From Rhodosporidiobolus odoratus (Eukaryota > Basidiomycota > Microbotryomycetes > Sporidiobolales > Sporidiobolaceae), in assembly GCA_034387635.1 (NCBI GenBank), contig JAOANU010000019.1, positions 296,228-360,227 of the forward strand: DNA of 64,000 nucleotides, in the 5' to 3' direction. The notes below the pieces were generated by a model. The model had not been told where the DNA came from and did not search any database. It saw nothing but the letters and a program-made list of their open reading frames with translations. Position 1 is the stretch's first letter, and each line of letters starts with the position of its first letter. Shown piece by piece: positions 30,921-41,894 of this stretch. The position numbers and the translations under genes were made by a program.

Positions 30921-31707
30921 ATGGCCAATACTTCAATGGCAGACCCCGACCCTCTGCTTGTCATTGCGGCCGAGTTTGCTCAAGCCCTCACCCGTTGCAG
31001 TCCGCCTCACTTGACACCTCAACCACCAGATCCCCCTCATCTACAAGCTCTAGCACAGCGCTGGGCTCTACTTGCCTTGTAGTACTGCTGTTCAGCGCAA
31101 TTGGATTCTTGTACAGTTCTTTTTCCCCTTGCTCCTTCCCCTGTTCTCATAGTTCACACCAACTTTTCTCCTCCCCCTCCAGTCCTCTTCCAGCAGCTTG
31201 TTCTATTTACCTATAACACCTGCCAATATGTGAACCGCGCACCGCAGACCTTGGCTGAAGCCGCCCTTTTCGTCACAACTGTCTGCAAAACCTTTCAACC
31301 CTTCCGTCGGTGATTCCCACAGGCCTCACCTTTGAGCATGTCCAACAGACCTCTTACTCAAGATCTGAAGCACATCCTGCGCAATTCACCTCAAGGGCAG
31401 ACCCTTGTCGGTATGACCTTATTCTGCTTTCTCATGGCCTCGCAATTGACCTGCCTTGTGTTGTGCAGCTCAACTCGCTCGAGGGGAGGTGTGGATGAGG
31501 ACCATTGCTGAGACTTATGCTTGCGGTGTGTACATTGTCCCTGTTCTTGACTGTACCTGCTCACCTTTGGTGATTACAGGCAAGGCCGAGCAAGAGCAAT
31601 TCGGCTTGATGCCCTCGGATCTTTGTTCCCAACACCAACGCCATCGTACCGGCTTGATTCACATCTATAGTGGCACCTCCCTCAGTGTACTGCCCAAAAA
31701 GCGTTGA
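30921..31707 (+). CDS. Unrecognised small multi-exon gene
   Basis: Four 3' exons join in perfect phase: 31194-31309, 31349-31410, 31469-31525 and 31580-31707. They encode QLVLFTYNTCQYVNRAPQ, then ALFVTTVCKTFQPFRR, LTQDLKHILRNSPQGQTLV, AQLARGEVWMRTIAETYACG and a C-terminus ending SLSVLPKKR. Upstream, an ATG at 30921 opens ANTSMADPDPLLVIAAEF and runs to a stop at 31083, but its donor could not be fixed (gt near 31077 does not match the phase of the next exon). Total size would be about 170-190 residues. The protein is mixed hydrophobic and charged, with a helical, soluble look. No family recognised. Consistent phases over three introns are the main argument that it is real. Confidence 0.55.
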
Positions 31708-31798
31708 GGGGCATGGTGATTTGGCTCACTCTGTGGACAGCCTAGAGCATCCCAGAGTGATGGGCGTCTACTATATTGGAAATCTATGTAGCGAAGAG

Positions 31799-31953
31799 CC
31801 TCAGCGTCGCCTCAAGTTAGGCTGAACAACTGAGTTACAAACCTATGTAGTGAAGAGCTACGGTAAAACTAGTAAGTAACGATAGTATGGAAGTGTAGAA
31901 CAATGGGAGAAGCTCACCCTCAGCGTCGCCTCGAGTTAGGCTGAACAACTGAG
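31799..31953. repeat. 36-bp direct repeat pair
   Basis: Two copies of a 36-bp sequence (31799-31834 and 31918-31953) differ by one base (ctcaagttag against ctcgagttag). Both contain cctcagcgtcgcctc and gttaggctgaacaactgag, start to start 119 bp. The neighbouring motif tatgtag-tgaagagc/gcgaagagc also recurs. It lies just after the orphan gene; no coding role is apparent. Confidence 0.75.
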
Positions 31954-33316
31954 GAGAGTAACAAAAGTACGACGGAAGGGAAGACTATAGTGGGAATAGG
32001 AAAGTGTAAGACTAATCAAGTGTATTCTCCATTTTTCCCCCACTCACTCCGACTTTACTCGTCTTCGCTCATCCTACTCCAACATACTACAGACCCGAGC
32101 TCTCGCCTCCGCTTCTGCCACTCTGCTGTATCGTGCCACGATCTGGTCTATGGCATGACCACATGTTGGTATGTCCCCTCGACACCACAATGTGACCTGT
32201 TTGGCTTTAACTCATGGCAGTCGTGCATATGACTTTGACACACCTGGTGCAGTGATCCGGGTGTCATGGCGCGGAATGAGACAAGCGAGGCCAAGGCTGG
32301 CGCAGCGGCTGGCGCAGCAAAAGCGGCAATGGCGAGGGCAAAGGACGTGCACATCTCGACGGGAGCGCAACAGGAACAAGTTCGTGAGCGACAGTGGTAA
32401 ATGTACAAGGCAGAGTGAGTAGACGGTGAGAGCAGTCCAAGCAATGCTGGCCGACATCCCAAACAACCTTGGGACGCTCTCCATCGCAGAACGCGACGAG
32501 AACGCGTCGTCGTCGTGACATAGCATCTCGGGGCTGCATTGGACAGTCTGTCCAGGCTGGTACTTCCGTGCAGGTGACGGTCACGCAATCTTTCTGTTCG
32601 AAGCGTGAATGCGGCAGAGTGGCGACCGGTAGCACTGCCAACCAAGACTCGGCGGGAGGTGTCAGCAGAAAGGGAGGGCTTACAAGCGGGTGGCGCGTCG
32701 CTGAGAAGGACGCCCGCCACGCCCGCGGCCTTTTTGAGAGTCGCTGTTGTGGCTGCCGGAGCGCTGAACGGCCGTCATCAGCAGCGCGAACCCCACCACG
32801 AGGAAAACGTGATGCGTTGAAATGTGCGTGCTGGAGGGCCTACTGCACCAGGCTTTCACAGTCGAGGCACGTCCTACTGGCCAGTACAGTCGAGGCTGGG
32901 CTGATCTGGAGGCGACAATCCGGCGTGTCTTGCGGGATAGGTCAAACCGACTACCTCCGCTGACAAGATGTGCAACGTACGCCCCTGCTGTGCGACACGA
33001 TCAGGTTGCTGGGGCGCCCGGTCGTGGTTGAGCTTAACTCGCACGGCACGAGCGCAGTTTATACGCGATCGTTGCGTCACTAAGGCGATGTCAGACCCGG
33101 AAGAGAAGTAAAGATGAAGAAGGGGGAACAGGCGGCAAAGCAAGCGGAAGGTCGGATCCAAGTCGGATGCTTGTCTAGAGGTTGATGTCGAGGGATCTAG
33201 CGAGTGAGTCTAGCCGATAACGACCGTAATCTGGTGCGAGAGCAGATGGGAGAAGTGAAGCCATTTCTCTCGTCTCTCAAGTGGATCACTCTCGCTATTC
33301 ACACACGCTTGACAAG
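31954..33316. other. Gene-poor stretch before HAP5
   Basis: About 1.36 kb. Overlapping open frames on both strands (up to 190 codons at 32148-32720) carry no motif and no splice pattern that extends them. I see no supported gene. Probably part of the same repeat-bearing island as the retrotransposon plus the HAP5 promoter. Confidence 0.45.
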
Positions 33317-35226
33317 ATGACAGACCGACCAACGCCAGATAAACCCAGAACACAACGTGCCTCTACTTCAAGCAAGAACCGTACTGCCGATTCCCCTCCA
33401 CCTTACCGCTCAAGAGCTGAAACTACAATCGAAGACTTGTACGTTCACCCACACCCTGTTGAGCGATGAGAGGTACATTCTAAGGGCCACTGGCACCGTC
33501 TCCACCGCTGGACCGAGTTCGACGCTGTCTTGGACTGTCATCGGCATGTCCGAGTGGGGGTTCGCATGGTGCAGAGGAAGCAGGCGGGACAGCGGCAGGC
33601 AGCTCGACGAAGGTGGCAGACGCCCAAGAAGCGTACAATGCGCATGCTCACCCTTCTCTCACCCCGCCCACAGCGTTCAAGAGTACGCTTTTCTCCATTC
33701 CACCTCGGCATTCTGCTTTTCAAGACGTCAGTCTTGACCCCTGGCGCTCACAGGTTTTGGCAACACGCTCTCAATGTTGCTGAACACCACGAAGACGACT
33801 TCAAGCATCAGGCGCTGCCTTTGGCTAGGATCAAGAAGGTAGCCAAGATGGACCCGGAGGTTCAGGTGCGTCGACAGTTTTCCCCACCTTTCTGCTTCTT
33901 CGCCAGTACCTCGTTAGAGTCTGTGCTTACTTAAGCTATGCTGACATTGCCCGTGACCACGCTCAGAACCAGATGATCTCGAGCGAGGTCACCATTCTTT
34001 TCGAGAAGGCCTGTCAAAGTACGTCCTTCTCCCTGCTCGTCCTCCCCCAAACTGTTGCTACCGATTACCAATTACTGGGAACGCGGCGCTGACCCTTCGT
34101 GCCCCTCGCACCTTGCCACCGCGCTTTCTCGCCACCGCTTGCGTTTGTCCAGTCTTCATCCAGGAGCTCACCGCTCGCGCCCACCTCGTCTCCATGGCTG
34201 CACGGCGCCGCACTCTCAGCCGCGATGACGTGGCTCAGGCCGTTTCACGCAGCGACATGTTTGACTTCCTCATTGTGCGCGTAATTTCCTCCTACTGTTC
34301 TTCTTAGGTGCCTTTTTCTTGCCCACGCTGCTTCTAGTTCTGTCTACGCCGGACACGTCTTTGCTGCTAACACACTTCCATATACGAGCCCCTGACCTTC
34401 CCTGCTCGCAGGACATCGTCCCTCGCAACGACCGCGGCGCAGCCTCAGCCTCCGCAACAACCTCGCACGCCGGCGCCTCGTCCTCTGGCTCGAAGCGTCC
34501 TTCCCGCTCTCGCAAAGCCTCGCAACGCGAAGACTACGACGATGGGGAGGAGGAAGAAGAAGGGGCCGGAGAGGTCATCACGGGGCATCCTTTGATGCAT
34601 GTCCCTACAGCGGCGACACCATCCACTCTATCTGAGCAGCACGCTGGCCTGCTGGAGCAAACCGGCGGAGTCGACAGCGACGAACCCGCTTTGAAACGCC
34701 GTCGCTACGCTCCAGAAAATGAAGCGGCATCGGCGACCGGTGATGCGGCGACCGCAGGAGCGTATGCTGGAGTGCCGGGACTTGGAAGCGCTCCTAGCCA
34801 GGACGTCGCGGCGGCTGCGGGTGCAGCGGTAGCAGCAGGGTTTTATCTTCCGCCGGGCTTCGGCGGGATGGGAGGAATGGCACCGCCGAATGCAAATCCG
34901 GTACGCGCCGTTTCTGATTGCTTCGCTTCTTTTTGAGTGAAGGCGCTCAGTAGTCTTGTGTCAGCAGCCCTTCCCTCCGCTTCCGGTTGCTCAGTGGCCT
35001 AACAGCTATACCCCTTTCGCTGGAGCTGCCGGTGTACGTTCCCCTTATATTTTCCCTCTCTCGCGCTTGGCCGCTGACACAGTTTCATTCGCGGCTCTGA
35101 TGCTTTATACAGGCTCCCGCTTTCCCATACTACCAGCCACCGATAGAAGGAGATAATGGCGTGGCGAATAGGCAGGCGCCACAGCAACAACAGCAGCAAC
35201 AGCAGCAGAATGGGGAGACACCGTAG
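33317..35226 (+). CDS. HAP5: HAP5/NF-YC histone-fold subunit of the CCAAT-binding factor
   Basis: Forms a histone-fold dimer with HAP3 and, with HAP2, binds CCAAT boxes to control respiratory and metabolic genes. Exons: 33317-33438, 33754-33865, 33973-34018, 34153-34274, 34412-34900, 34965-35033 and 35113-35226, about 357 residues, phases consistent. The core is textbook: FWQHALNVAEHHEDDFKHQ, LPLARIKKVAKMDPEVQMIS, SSEVTILFEKACQIFIQELT, RRRTLSRDDVAQAVSRSDMF, DFLIDIVPRND. The C-terminal half is Ser-rich with an acidic run (DDGEEEEEGAGE), then Ala/Gly-rich, and ends in a poly-Gln stretch (34 bases of cag/caa repeats) before NGETP. The first exon and the 315-nt first intron are the least certain part; the phase-2 join giving TIEDLFWQ supports them. 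Confidence 0.9.
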
Positions 35227-35611
35227 TAGCTTGAACACATTAAGGCTCGAAGGGTGCTTGAAGATGCAGCTTTGCCTCGACCTGCGCACCGACTCTCCAG
35301 CGCGCTCTGGCTGGGTTCTTGCTTCGAGCATGTATGCGCCTATGCTTCACAGTACTTGGCGGCTGACTGAGAAAAGCGAAGTGGCCGGACTTTGCACAAA
35401 CTTGGCAGAGGATTTGGTGGAAAGAATGGCGCTCCTCTCTGTGTCCTCGTAGGCCTACTGCCAGCCGTACGCGTGCCGAACCAGGCGAAGAGGACGAAAG
35501 ACGGTTTCATCAGTTTGTCTTCGCTTGTTTTCCCTTTCTCGCTCGCGTCGATCTCGTCAAATAAGCCTAGACTGTGCCTAGATAGTCTGCACAGACTGTT
35601 CAGCACCTGCT

Positions 35612-38315
35612 ATGCCCGACTCTACGCCGTCCACCGCCCTCGAATGCCTGACTCGCTCAGCCAACTCTCCCTCCTCTCGCTCGATCCCCTCTGCACGAAC
35701 AACAGCAACAGTCCAGTCAAGTAACACAACCAAGGGCTCAGTCTACGGTGGCTGGGGCGGTACGCTGTCAAGCGCATTCGCATACGGGACTGCCATGACC
35801 AGCAGTAAATCGGGAGGGAGCGCCGGCAACAAGGGCAAGGCCAGAGCGAGGTTACCGATTTGGGCCGACGACCCGGCAGAAGACTTAAGTAACGTCGAAG
35901 GAGAAGACGGAGAACGCAGACTCAAGGAGGAAAGCGGTCGGACGGACAATCATGCGAAGGAGGAGGAAAACGGTACAAGGGATGAGCTAGAAGAGCTGGC
36001 CGAGAGTATACTGTGGCAGGTATGGATTTTTCTCCTTGTTCACGCGCTCGTCCCGGTTCTCGCTACCGCCTGGACCCATCCCTTTGATAACCCTATTCTC
36101 CCTCCTCCTTCACCTATTCTCCCTCCTCCTTCACCTACTTACTGTTTGAGTCAAGGACTGCTTACTCAGGCCCGTCCCTGTTAATCACACAGGCTGGTAC
36201 GGACGGCGAAGATCCTGCTGGTCCCCTTCTCGTCATCGCCTGTTCTCGAATACCCTCTCCGACAGCAGTTTCGCATCCGGATTTGCTCGCCAGATTGCGC
36301 GTGCGACTAGAAGCGTTTGCAAGCAGCGGTCCTTATTCCGTTGTGGGTCTCCATCTCGTGCTTCTCGCATCAAGTAAGCTACTGACAAGCCTGAACCCCT
36401 AGGTCCTCCTTGTCAACCCAACCCCGCATGCCCCGACGACCCCCAATTTAGTTTCGACCTACCTTTCCCTGACCCGGATGACGCGCAAGAACGTGCGGCG
36501 AATATGGGTCGTAGGCGTAGGCTGGTGGACGAAGGTCAGCCTTCTTGCACTTGCTCAGCCCGTCGGTGCCGAGACTTGACCTTCCTATTCCTCTCTCGTA
36601 GGTTATTATCACCCTGTTTTTCACCACACTCTTGTCAGCCAAGTCCGCACGTAAGCTCGTGCAAGCGTCTTCTCTCAACTCGCTGGCCGATAAGATGGGC
36701 GCGAGGCAGTTTGTTCAGATTGATTTTCCGCTTGAGGTGTACAGGTGAGGGATTCCTCGCGTTTTTCCCCGGTCTGCTTGCAGCGGTTGATGCGGCTCGA
36801 CTTCGCCTCAGCCTCGGACCGGAGATCAAGCTGCCCTCATCAGATCCAGCTCTGCCGCGATTGTTCGGCACCCCGCTAGAAGAGGCAAGTCTGTTCCCTC
36901 CCTAACTGACTGATCATTCAGTAGCTGACCTCGCGCTCTTTGACAGCTGACTGGACCCGATGGCGACCGCCTCCCTGCTCTCGTCCGGAACTGTTTTGAC
37001 GTACTGCTATCGCAAGGTGCGCAAGTCTCTGTGTCCCTTCTTCCTTCTCACAGCTGATCGCGTTCTGCCCTGCAGGGCCGGACTCGACCGGCATCTTCCG
37101 TCGCTCACCGAGTGCGGCGAATGTCAGGATCCTGGAGGGCGCATACGACCGCGGGCACCCCGTCTCGCTCGCTTCTTTACCAGATGCACCTTACCTGGCC
37201 GCATCCTTATTCAAGTCTTTTCTCCGATCACTTCCGTCTCCGATTTTCTCGCCTTCGAGCTTCCCTCTCGCTCGAGGCTGTCCTCTCGCCGACGAGGTCG
37301 CCCTCCCTTACATCCGCTCCCGCCTTTTCCCTGCCCTTACTTCGCCCGCCCTGCTACTCCTGCAACAGCTCTGCGCCGTTCTCGCAGTCATCTCCGCCAA
37401 CGCCAAGACGAACCTAATGACCTCGGAGAACCTCGTCATTTGTCTCTGTCCGGCTTTGATAGGCGGCATCGGGGTGAGCAAGCAAGAAGTCGAGATGTGC
37501 CGAGTACCAGGGATGGATATGGGGAGTATGCGAGGCATGAGGAAGGTCAACGAGAGTGGTCGGAATACGCTTGGAGGCGTGTTGAGGGTCATGATCGACA
37601 AGTAAGTTTGGTTGGTAGACCGAGCCATCTTTCCTCTGTTCATCTCTCTTTCGGAGAGTCATCGCTAACTCGCTTCGTCTATATCCGCAGCTACGTCGAA
37701 CTCTTCGATCCTTCCGCCCTTTCCTCGCTCTCGCCCACTCTCAGTCTCCCGCTTGTCGGCGACGAGATCGACCTCGTCCCGATCGTCCGGGCTCTCTCCC
37801 TCCCCTCCTCTCCTCGCCGCTCCTCATCGTCATCCTCCCGTTCAGCTTCTTTGCACTCTGGTCCACGCTCTCCCATTCCCTCCATACCGGAGGACGACAG
37901 CCTCGAACCCTTTCCTCCTCCTTCTTCAAGATCACCACCGCAGAGCCCGTCAGCATTCCAGACAACAGGTCGATCCTCTCACCGAGGAAGCCGCGCCAGC
38001 TCTCTGAACGGCAAGGGGAATGGCGAGAGCATGGAGCGCTCGTTGTCCATTTCTTCCCTTTCTTCCTCAGCTTCTTTCGCCACCGCCATTTCCGCTACGT
38101 CCTCAGCTTCCTCTTCGAAGCGGTCTGGAACTCTCTGTCTGCAGAAGGCACAGAACGGTCTTTTGCTCGAGTCGTTCGCGAGCGGGTCGGGCAGCGGGGC
38201 GGGCGAAATCTTGTGCGTGGGGAAGAGCGCGACCCTCAAGAAAGGGAAGAGTCGGGGCATAGTGACGGTGCAAGGGGTGCAGGGGGTGTTTGTACAAGAG
38301 GGTGCTAGGGAATGA
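35612..38315 (+). CDS. RhoGAP protein with CRAL-TRIO-like N-terminal domain
   Basis: A GTPase-activating protein for Rho/Cdc42-type GTPases, of the ARHGAP1 / yeast Ecm25 layout. Exons: 35612-36019, 36193-36342, 36403-36534, 36602-36744, 36812-36884, 36947-37016, 37076-37601 and 37691-38315, about 708 residues. Residues 140-280 read as a divergent CRAL-TRIO (SEC14-like) fold: PLLVIACSRIPSP, YSVVLLVNPTPH, VRRIWVVGVGWWTK, LADKMGARQFVQIDFPLEVY. The RhoGAP domain follows: LPALVRNCFDVL, the arginine finger loop GPDSTGIFRRSPS, LFKSFLRSLPSPIFS, and NLMTSENLVICLCPALIGG. The C-terminal 200 residues are Ser-rich. The intron after 36884 has a gc donor (gcaagt), unlike its neighbours; intron 1 holds a perfect 21-bp tandem duplication. 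Confidence 0.88.
36095..36136. repeat. 21-bp perfect tandem duplication in intron 1 of RhoGAP gene
   Basis: Two adjacent copies of attctccctcctccttcacct, inside the first intron of the RhoGAP gene. The pyrimidine richness could have arisen by duplication of a splice-acceptor tract. Confidence 0.85.
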
Positions 38316-38419
38316 GGCGGCAACAGAGAGGATCGACGGAGAGAAGGGAGGAGGGAATGGTAGTCTTAGGTGGTTCTTGCTTTTTTTCGTTTACGCTTGT
38401 TGCTATAGATACAACAGTC

Positions 38420-38459
38420 TACTCTCGTACTCTCGTACTCTCGTACTCTCGTACTCGCT
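38420..38459. repeat. 8-bp tandem repeat (ctcgtact) downstream of RhoGAP gene
   Basis: About four and a half copies of ctcgtact, about 105 bp after the RhoGAP stop codon, probably in its 3' UTR. Simple tandem repeat likely to vary between strains. Confidence 0.8.
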
Positions 38460-38703
38460 CGGACTCGCTGCGGTCTGCGGAGAGTGTTGAGGTGGAGCTG
38501 CGCGCCGGCAGCAATGCAAGTAATGTTGACAACAAAGAGGAAAAAACCGTCTATCGCGCAGAAATGTCGCGCTCGTAGATCCCGAGCCGGCCTAGTTTTC
38601 TCGCCATTGAAAATTGCAGTGCATGTTGCAGCACCTGTGAAGAGGGTTCCAGGGACGGCGAGGTGAAAAGGCGCACGCAGGGAAGGCCAAGAGGGAAGAT
38701 GTG

Positions 38704-39538
38704 GTCAGCCAGCGATCTCGTTGAACGGATCTGACCATTTCCTAAGGCTGCAAGACCTGTGCACGGCAAGAGGAAACGTGTAGCGAGCAGAGGAGAAGAA
38801 CACACTTGTAGAAGGTCGTACTCGGCTCGTCGGCCGAACGGATCTGGATTTGCATGAAGAAGGCTCGAGAAGCACCGCATTCTTTCGGGCAGTCGACTGT
38901 TCGGGCAGCATATCAGCAGCACGGTCAGGAACATGGGCACGCCAGAATGTTACGGTTGATAGGAGCGAGACCAGCAGATACTCTGGGCGATTCGAGATGA
39001 AGAGAGAGAAAACTCGGAACGCACCCTCGGTCGAGTCGACGTTCTTCCAGCTGTCCGCTCCTCCCAGCACGTCGTCCACCTCTTTCCGGCTCAAGTAGGT
39101 ACGTTCCATGTACTGCAGGTTGCAGACCGCGTGCGAGGAAAAGGGAGGACAGGTGACGGCAAGCAAGCAGAACGTCAGTACAGGCTGTCGGGTGCAGGCG
39201 GGCCGAGTGGTAGGACAGTATCATACCCTTTTAGTCAAGGGATACTCGTAAGGGCAGGTAGCGCAGCCGAACTTGTTACCGCTGGTCCCTTCGACTAACC
39301 CGAGCTGGTTTGCACAATACGGGCAGCTGCGGGAGAGCACAGGAGGGATCAGTACAGGCCAGTCTGCTGCATATGTAGGATGGTAGGGTCGACATATTCT
39401 CAGAGTGCGTGCGAAGGGGAAGCGGGTCGAAAGTAGATGAAACTGTGAGGTCGAGGCTACCACGACGGCGCTCAGGGTAGAAGGCAGGAGGAAGGGCTGA
39501 GGCGGTAATTGAAAGGCTCGGGAAGCTCACAAAATCAT
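38704..39538 (-). CDS. RPC11: RNA polymerase III subunit RPC11 (C11, TFIIS-like)
   Basis: C11 mediates transcript cleavage, termination and reinitiation by RNA polymerase III. Exons in transcript order: 39538-39531, 39326-39227, 39112-39025, 38896-38806 and 38755-38704, giving 112 residues, the expected size. The first exon is only 8 nt and joins to give MIFCPYCANQLGLVEG, the family start. Then FGCATCPYEYPLT, RTYLSRKEVDDVLGGADSW, and the catalytic acidic loop FMQIQIRSADEPSTTFYK. The two zinc ribbons are visible, but the second is unusual: its first pair reads CPKEC (three residues between the cysteines would be two in most homologues), and my last splice gives YKSCSLRKWSDP, lacking the usual YKC cysteine. 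The final exon join is therefore less certain than the rest. Divergent from the MATH-BTB gene, 224 bp between start codons. Confidence 0.85.
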
Positions 39539-39762
39539 CTTCGAGCCTTTCGATAGTGTAGGGAGCAAGGCAGCGGGCGTGGAAGAAGCGAACCCCTCTC
39601 GATCAACTTCTTCTCTTCTCCCTCACCCGGCGTTGCCCGCTTGCTATTCTGAGACTCGCGCATCGAGCCAACGCACTACTCTCCAACACGGACGACGGAA
39701 TTGCAAGCGCACCGCGCCCTACTCCCAACCACCTTTCCCTTGTCCTCGGAGCCCGGTCGAGC

Positions 39763-41894
39763 ATGAGCGCCAGCGGTACCCTGATCTGCGAAGCCACGGT
39801 GCGCACAGCTACTGCTCTCAGTGAATCCTCGATTAAAATATCCGCCCGTGTAGCAAACTCTGGAATGGCGAATTGACGGCGTCAAGGCTATCTTGGAAAA
39901 AGTCAAGGGAGGAGATAATGTCAAGCTATGGGTAGGTTTCAGAGACTCTTGTGAGACCGACAAGTTGGACTGGTTTTTCTCAAGCAGTCTCCTGTTTCTG
40001 CCGATGGTCGTGGAGATTGATAATCGACATAGTGTGTACGTCCAAGTATGCATTGACACTTGCTTGCTCACTCTCATTGCAGACCAGCTCGGGAGACAAC
40101 GTTGGCTATATCAACCCGTATCTGTGCCCCGTGGCTCACCCTGAAGATTACCTGCGTGCCTCGGCAACGGAGCCATGGACGCGTCAAACCGCGTCCTGGA
40201 GATTCGACGCGCGTCCCTCCCTTCCCTTCGGTGCATTGCAGCTTACGGGATCCGACTAACACCAACTGCACAGCTACTGGACGCAGAGAAGAAGAAGATT
40301 AAGTCGAGTCACGCCCTTACTGAAGGTTTCCTCGGAAGCAGGGGCGGTTGGGGGCGCCCGAAAGCCTTTGCGCATGCGACACTTGAACAGGCAAGCTAGT
40401 GATATGTCCCTGTGCATCCAATACTTGTATTGACTGGACCGGGCTCATACAGGACACCTCCTACATCACAGCCCCGATTTTGCGGGACGATGGCAAACCT
40501 GCAGCACCCTCCGTACCTACAGACTTCGCAAACCGACTTTTCAACAACGCCGAGTACTCCGACGTCCTATTCAACCTTGAGATTGTCGCAGGAGAACCAG
40601 CTTCGCAGCTGATTGCGCTGCGGTTGTTGCTCCGCGAGCGTTCGCCCTATCTCAAAACTTGTACGCCCAGCCTTGCACAGCAGATCATAGTGACGGGTCT
40701 GAGTGTTCCAGATACTGTATACAGTGATAAGCTCGGGCTTTCGAGAAGCGAATTCTCTGAGCCGTTTTAACCCTGCTGAGCTGGTGGAGCCCGATGACAC
40801 ACTGATTGGCAATGGCGATGACTTTGTCGTGTTCGAATCTGCCCTGTCTCCCAGTGAGACCTGTGTCTCCTCCCGCTCCTCACCCTCACAGGGCACTCAC
40901 CTCGCAATATTGCCGTCCTCAGAATGGCGGATCAGCAAAAAGCGCAAACTTGCCGTTGATGGGGGCGGTGACAATACGACGACCAGCGTCGCTGAGAGAA
41001 TGTATGACGCGGGTGACACGGATGCGGACACTCAGACGGCAGACGAGACACAGACGGGCCAGTATGCCAAAGTCAAGCAGGTGGTAGAAAAGGAAGGCGA
41101 AGGTGACGGATCCGAGGGAGACAAGCAAGTTGCGCAAGGAGATCCAGACGCACGCCCGTTCCTGACCATACACATCAAGAATCGAAGGTAAGCTCTGGGA
41201 ACTCAGCAGCCCTCATGCGGAGCACTTGCTAAAGCTGATTCCTGCGCAGCTATGTGACCTACCACGCCCTCCTCTATTACCTCCACGCCAAGGATATTCT
41301 CTTCACTCCCTCAATCTCAAATGACCTTGTGAAACAGTACGAGGCCAAAGCGAAGGATGCAGGCACACTGCCTGACGATAAAAATACCTGGCTAATCGTC
41401 AACGCTCTTCGAGATGACCCGCCTCCTTGCAACCTCCACGCTCTCTATTGCCTTGCTGACGAGTATCTCAAGGATGAGCTGCGAGGCCTTGCAAAGGACT
41501 TCATCGTGCGCTCGCTCACAGTCGAGAATGTACGCTCTTTCGCTTGGCTGACCTTCTTAACTGAGTTTTGCGCCACAGCCGCCTCACCGAGGCCGTATAG
41601 CACTGACTGTACTCTCCCTTGCAGGTCGCCTATGAAGCATTCTGCCAGCTTTTCATTAACTTTCATGATTACCAAGATCCGGTTATCAACTATCTTCTCC
41701 AGCATTGGGTATACTCATTGTTCCTCTAACCCCTCATGGTTGTGTAGACTGATGAACCTGTCTTTCGAGAGCAGGACGAAGTCAAGTCGACCAAAGCAAT
41801 GAAGAACATCCGCCGCCTTCTAGCTGAAGGGTCCCCCCCTCGTGTCAACGAGATCCTTGCCAAGATATCTGATAAGCTGACTTACAAGAAGTAG
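39763..41894 (+). CDS. Fungal MATH-BTB domain protein
   Basis: Likely a Cullin-3 substrate adaptor: a MATH-like region that binds substrate followed by a BTB/POZ domain. Exons: 39763-39798, 39854-39931, about 39985-40026, 40083-40212, 40242-40390, 40453-40660, 40725-41187, 41250-41529, 41625-41708 and 41748-41894. MATH-like part: LEWRIDGVKAILEKVKGGDN, TSSGDNVGYINPYLCP, ASATEPWTRQTASWRFDA, LLDAEKKKIKSSHALTEGF, GSRGGWGRPKAF. BTB part: YSDVLFNLEIVAGEP, LLLRERSPYLKTLISSGFRE, then a 130-residue acidic insert and NRSYVTYHALLYYLHAKDIL. The C-terminus is helical (VAYEAFCQLFINFHDYQDP). All joins fit in phase except around exon 3, where two frames each carry half of the expected sequence. The intron after 40390 has a gc donor. 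It is intact or very recently disrupted. Confidence 0.72.

Noticed and set aside
32148..32963. Overlapping open frames on both strands (up to 190 codons)
   Set aside because: No motif on either strand and no consistent splice pattern.
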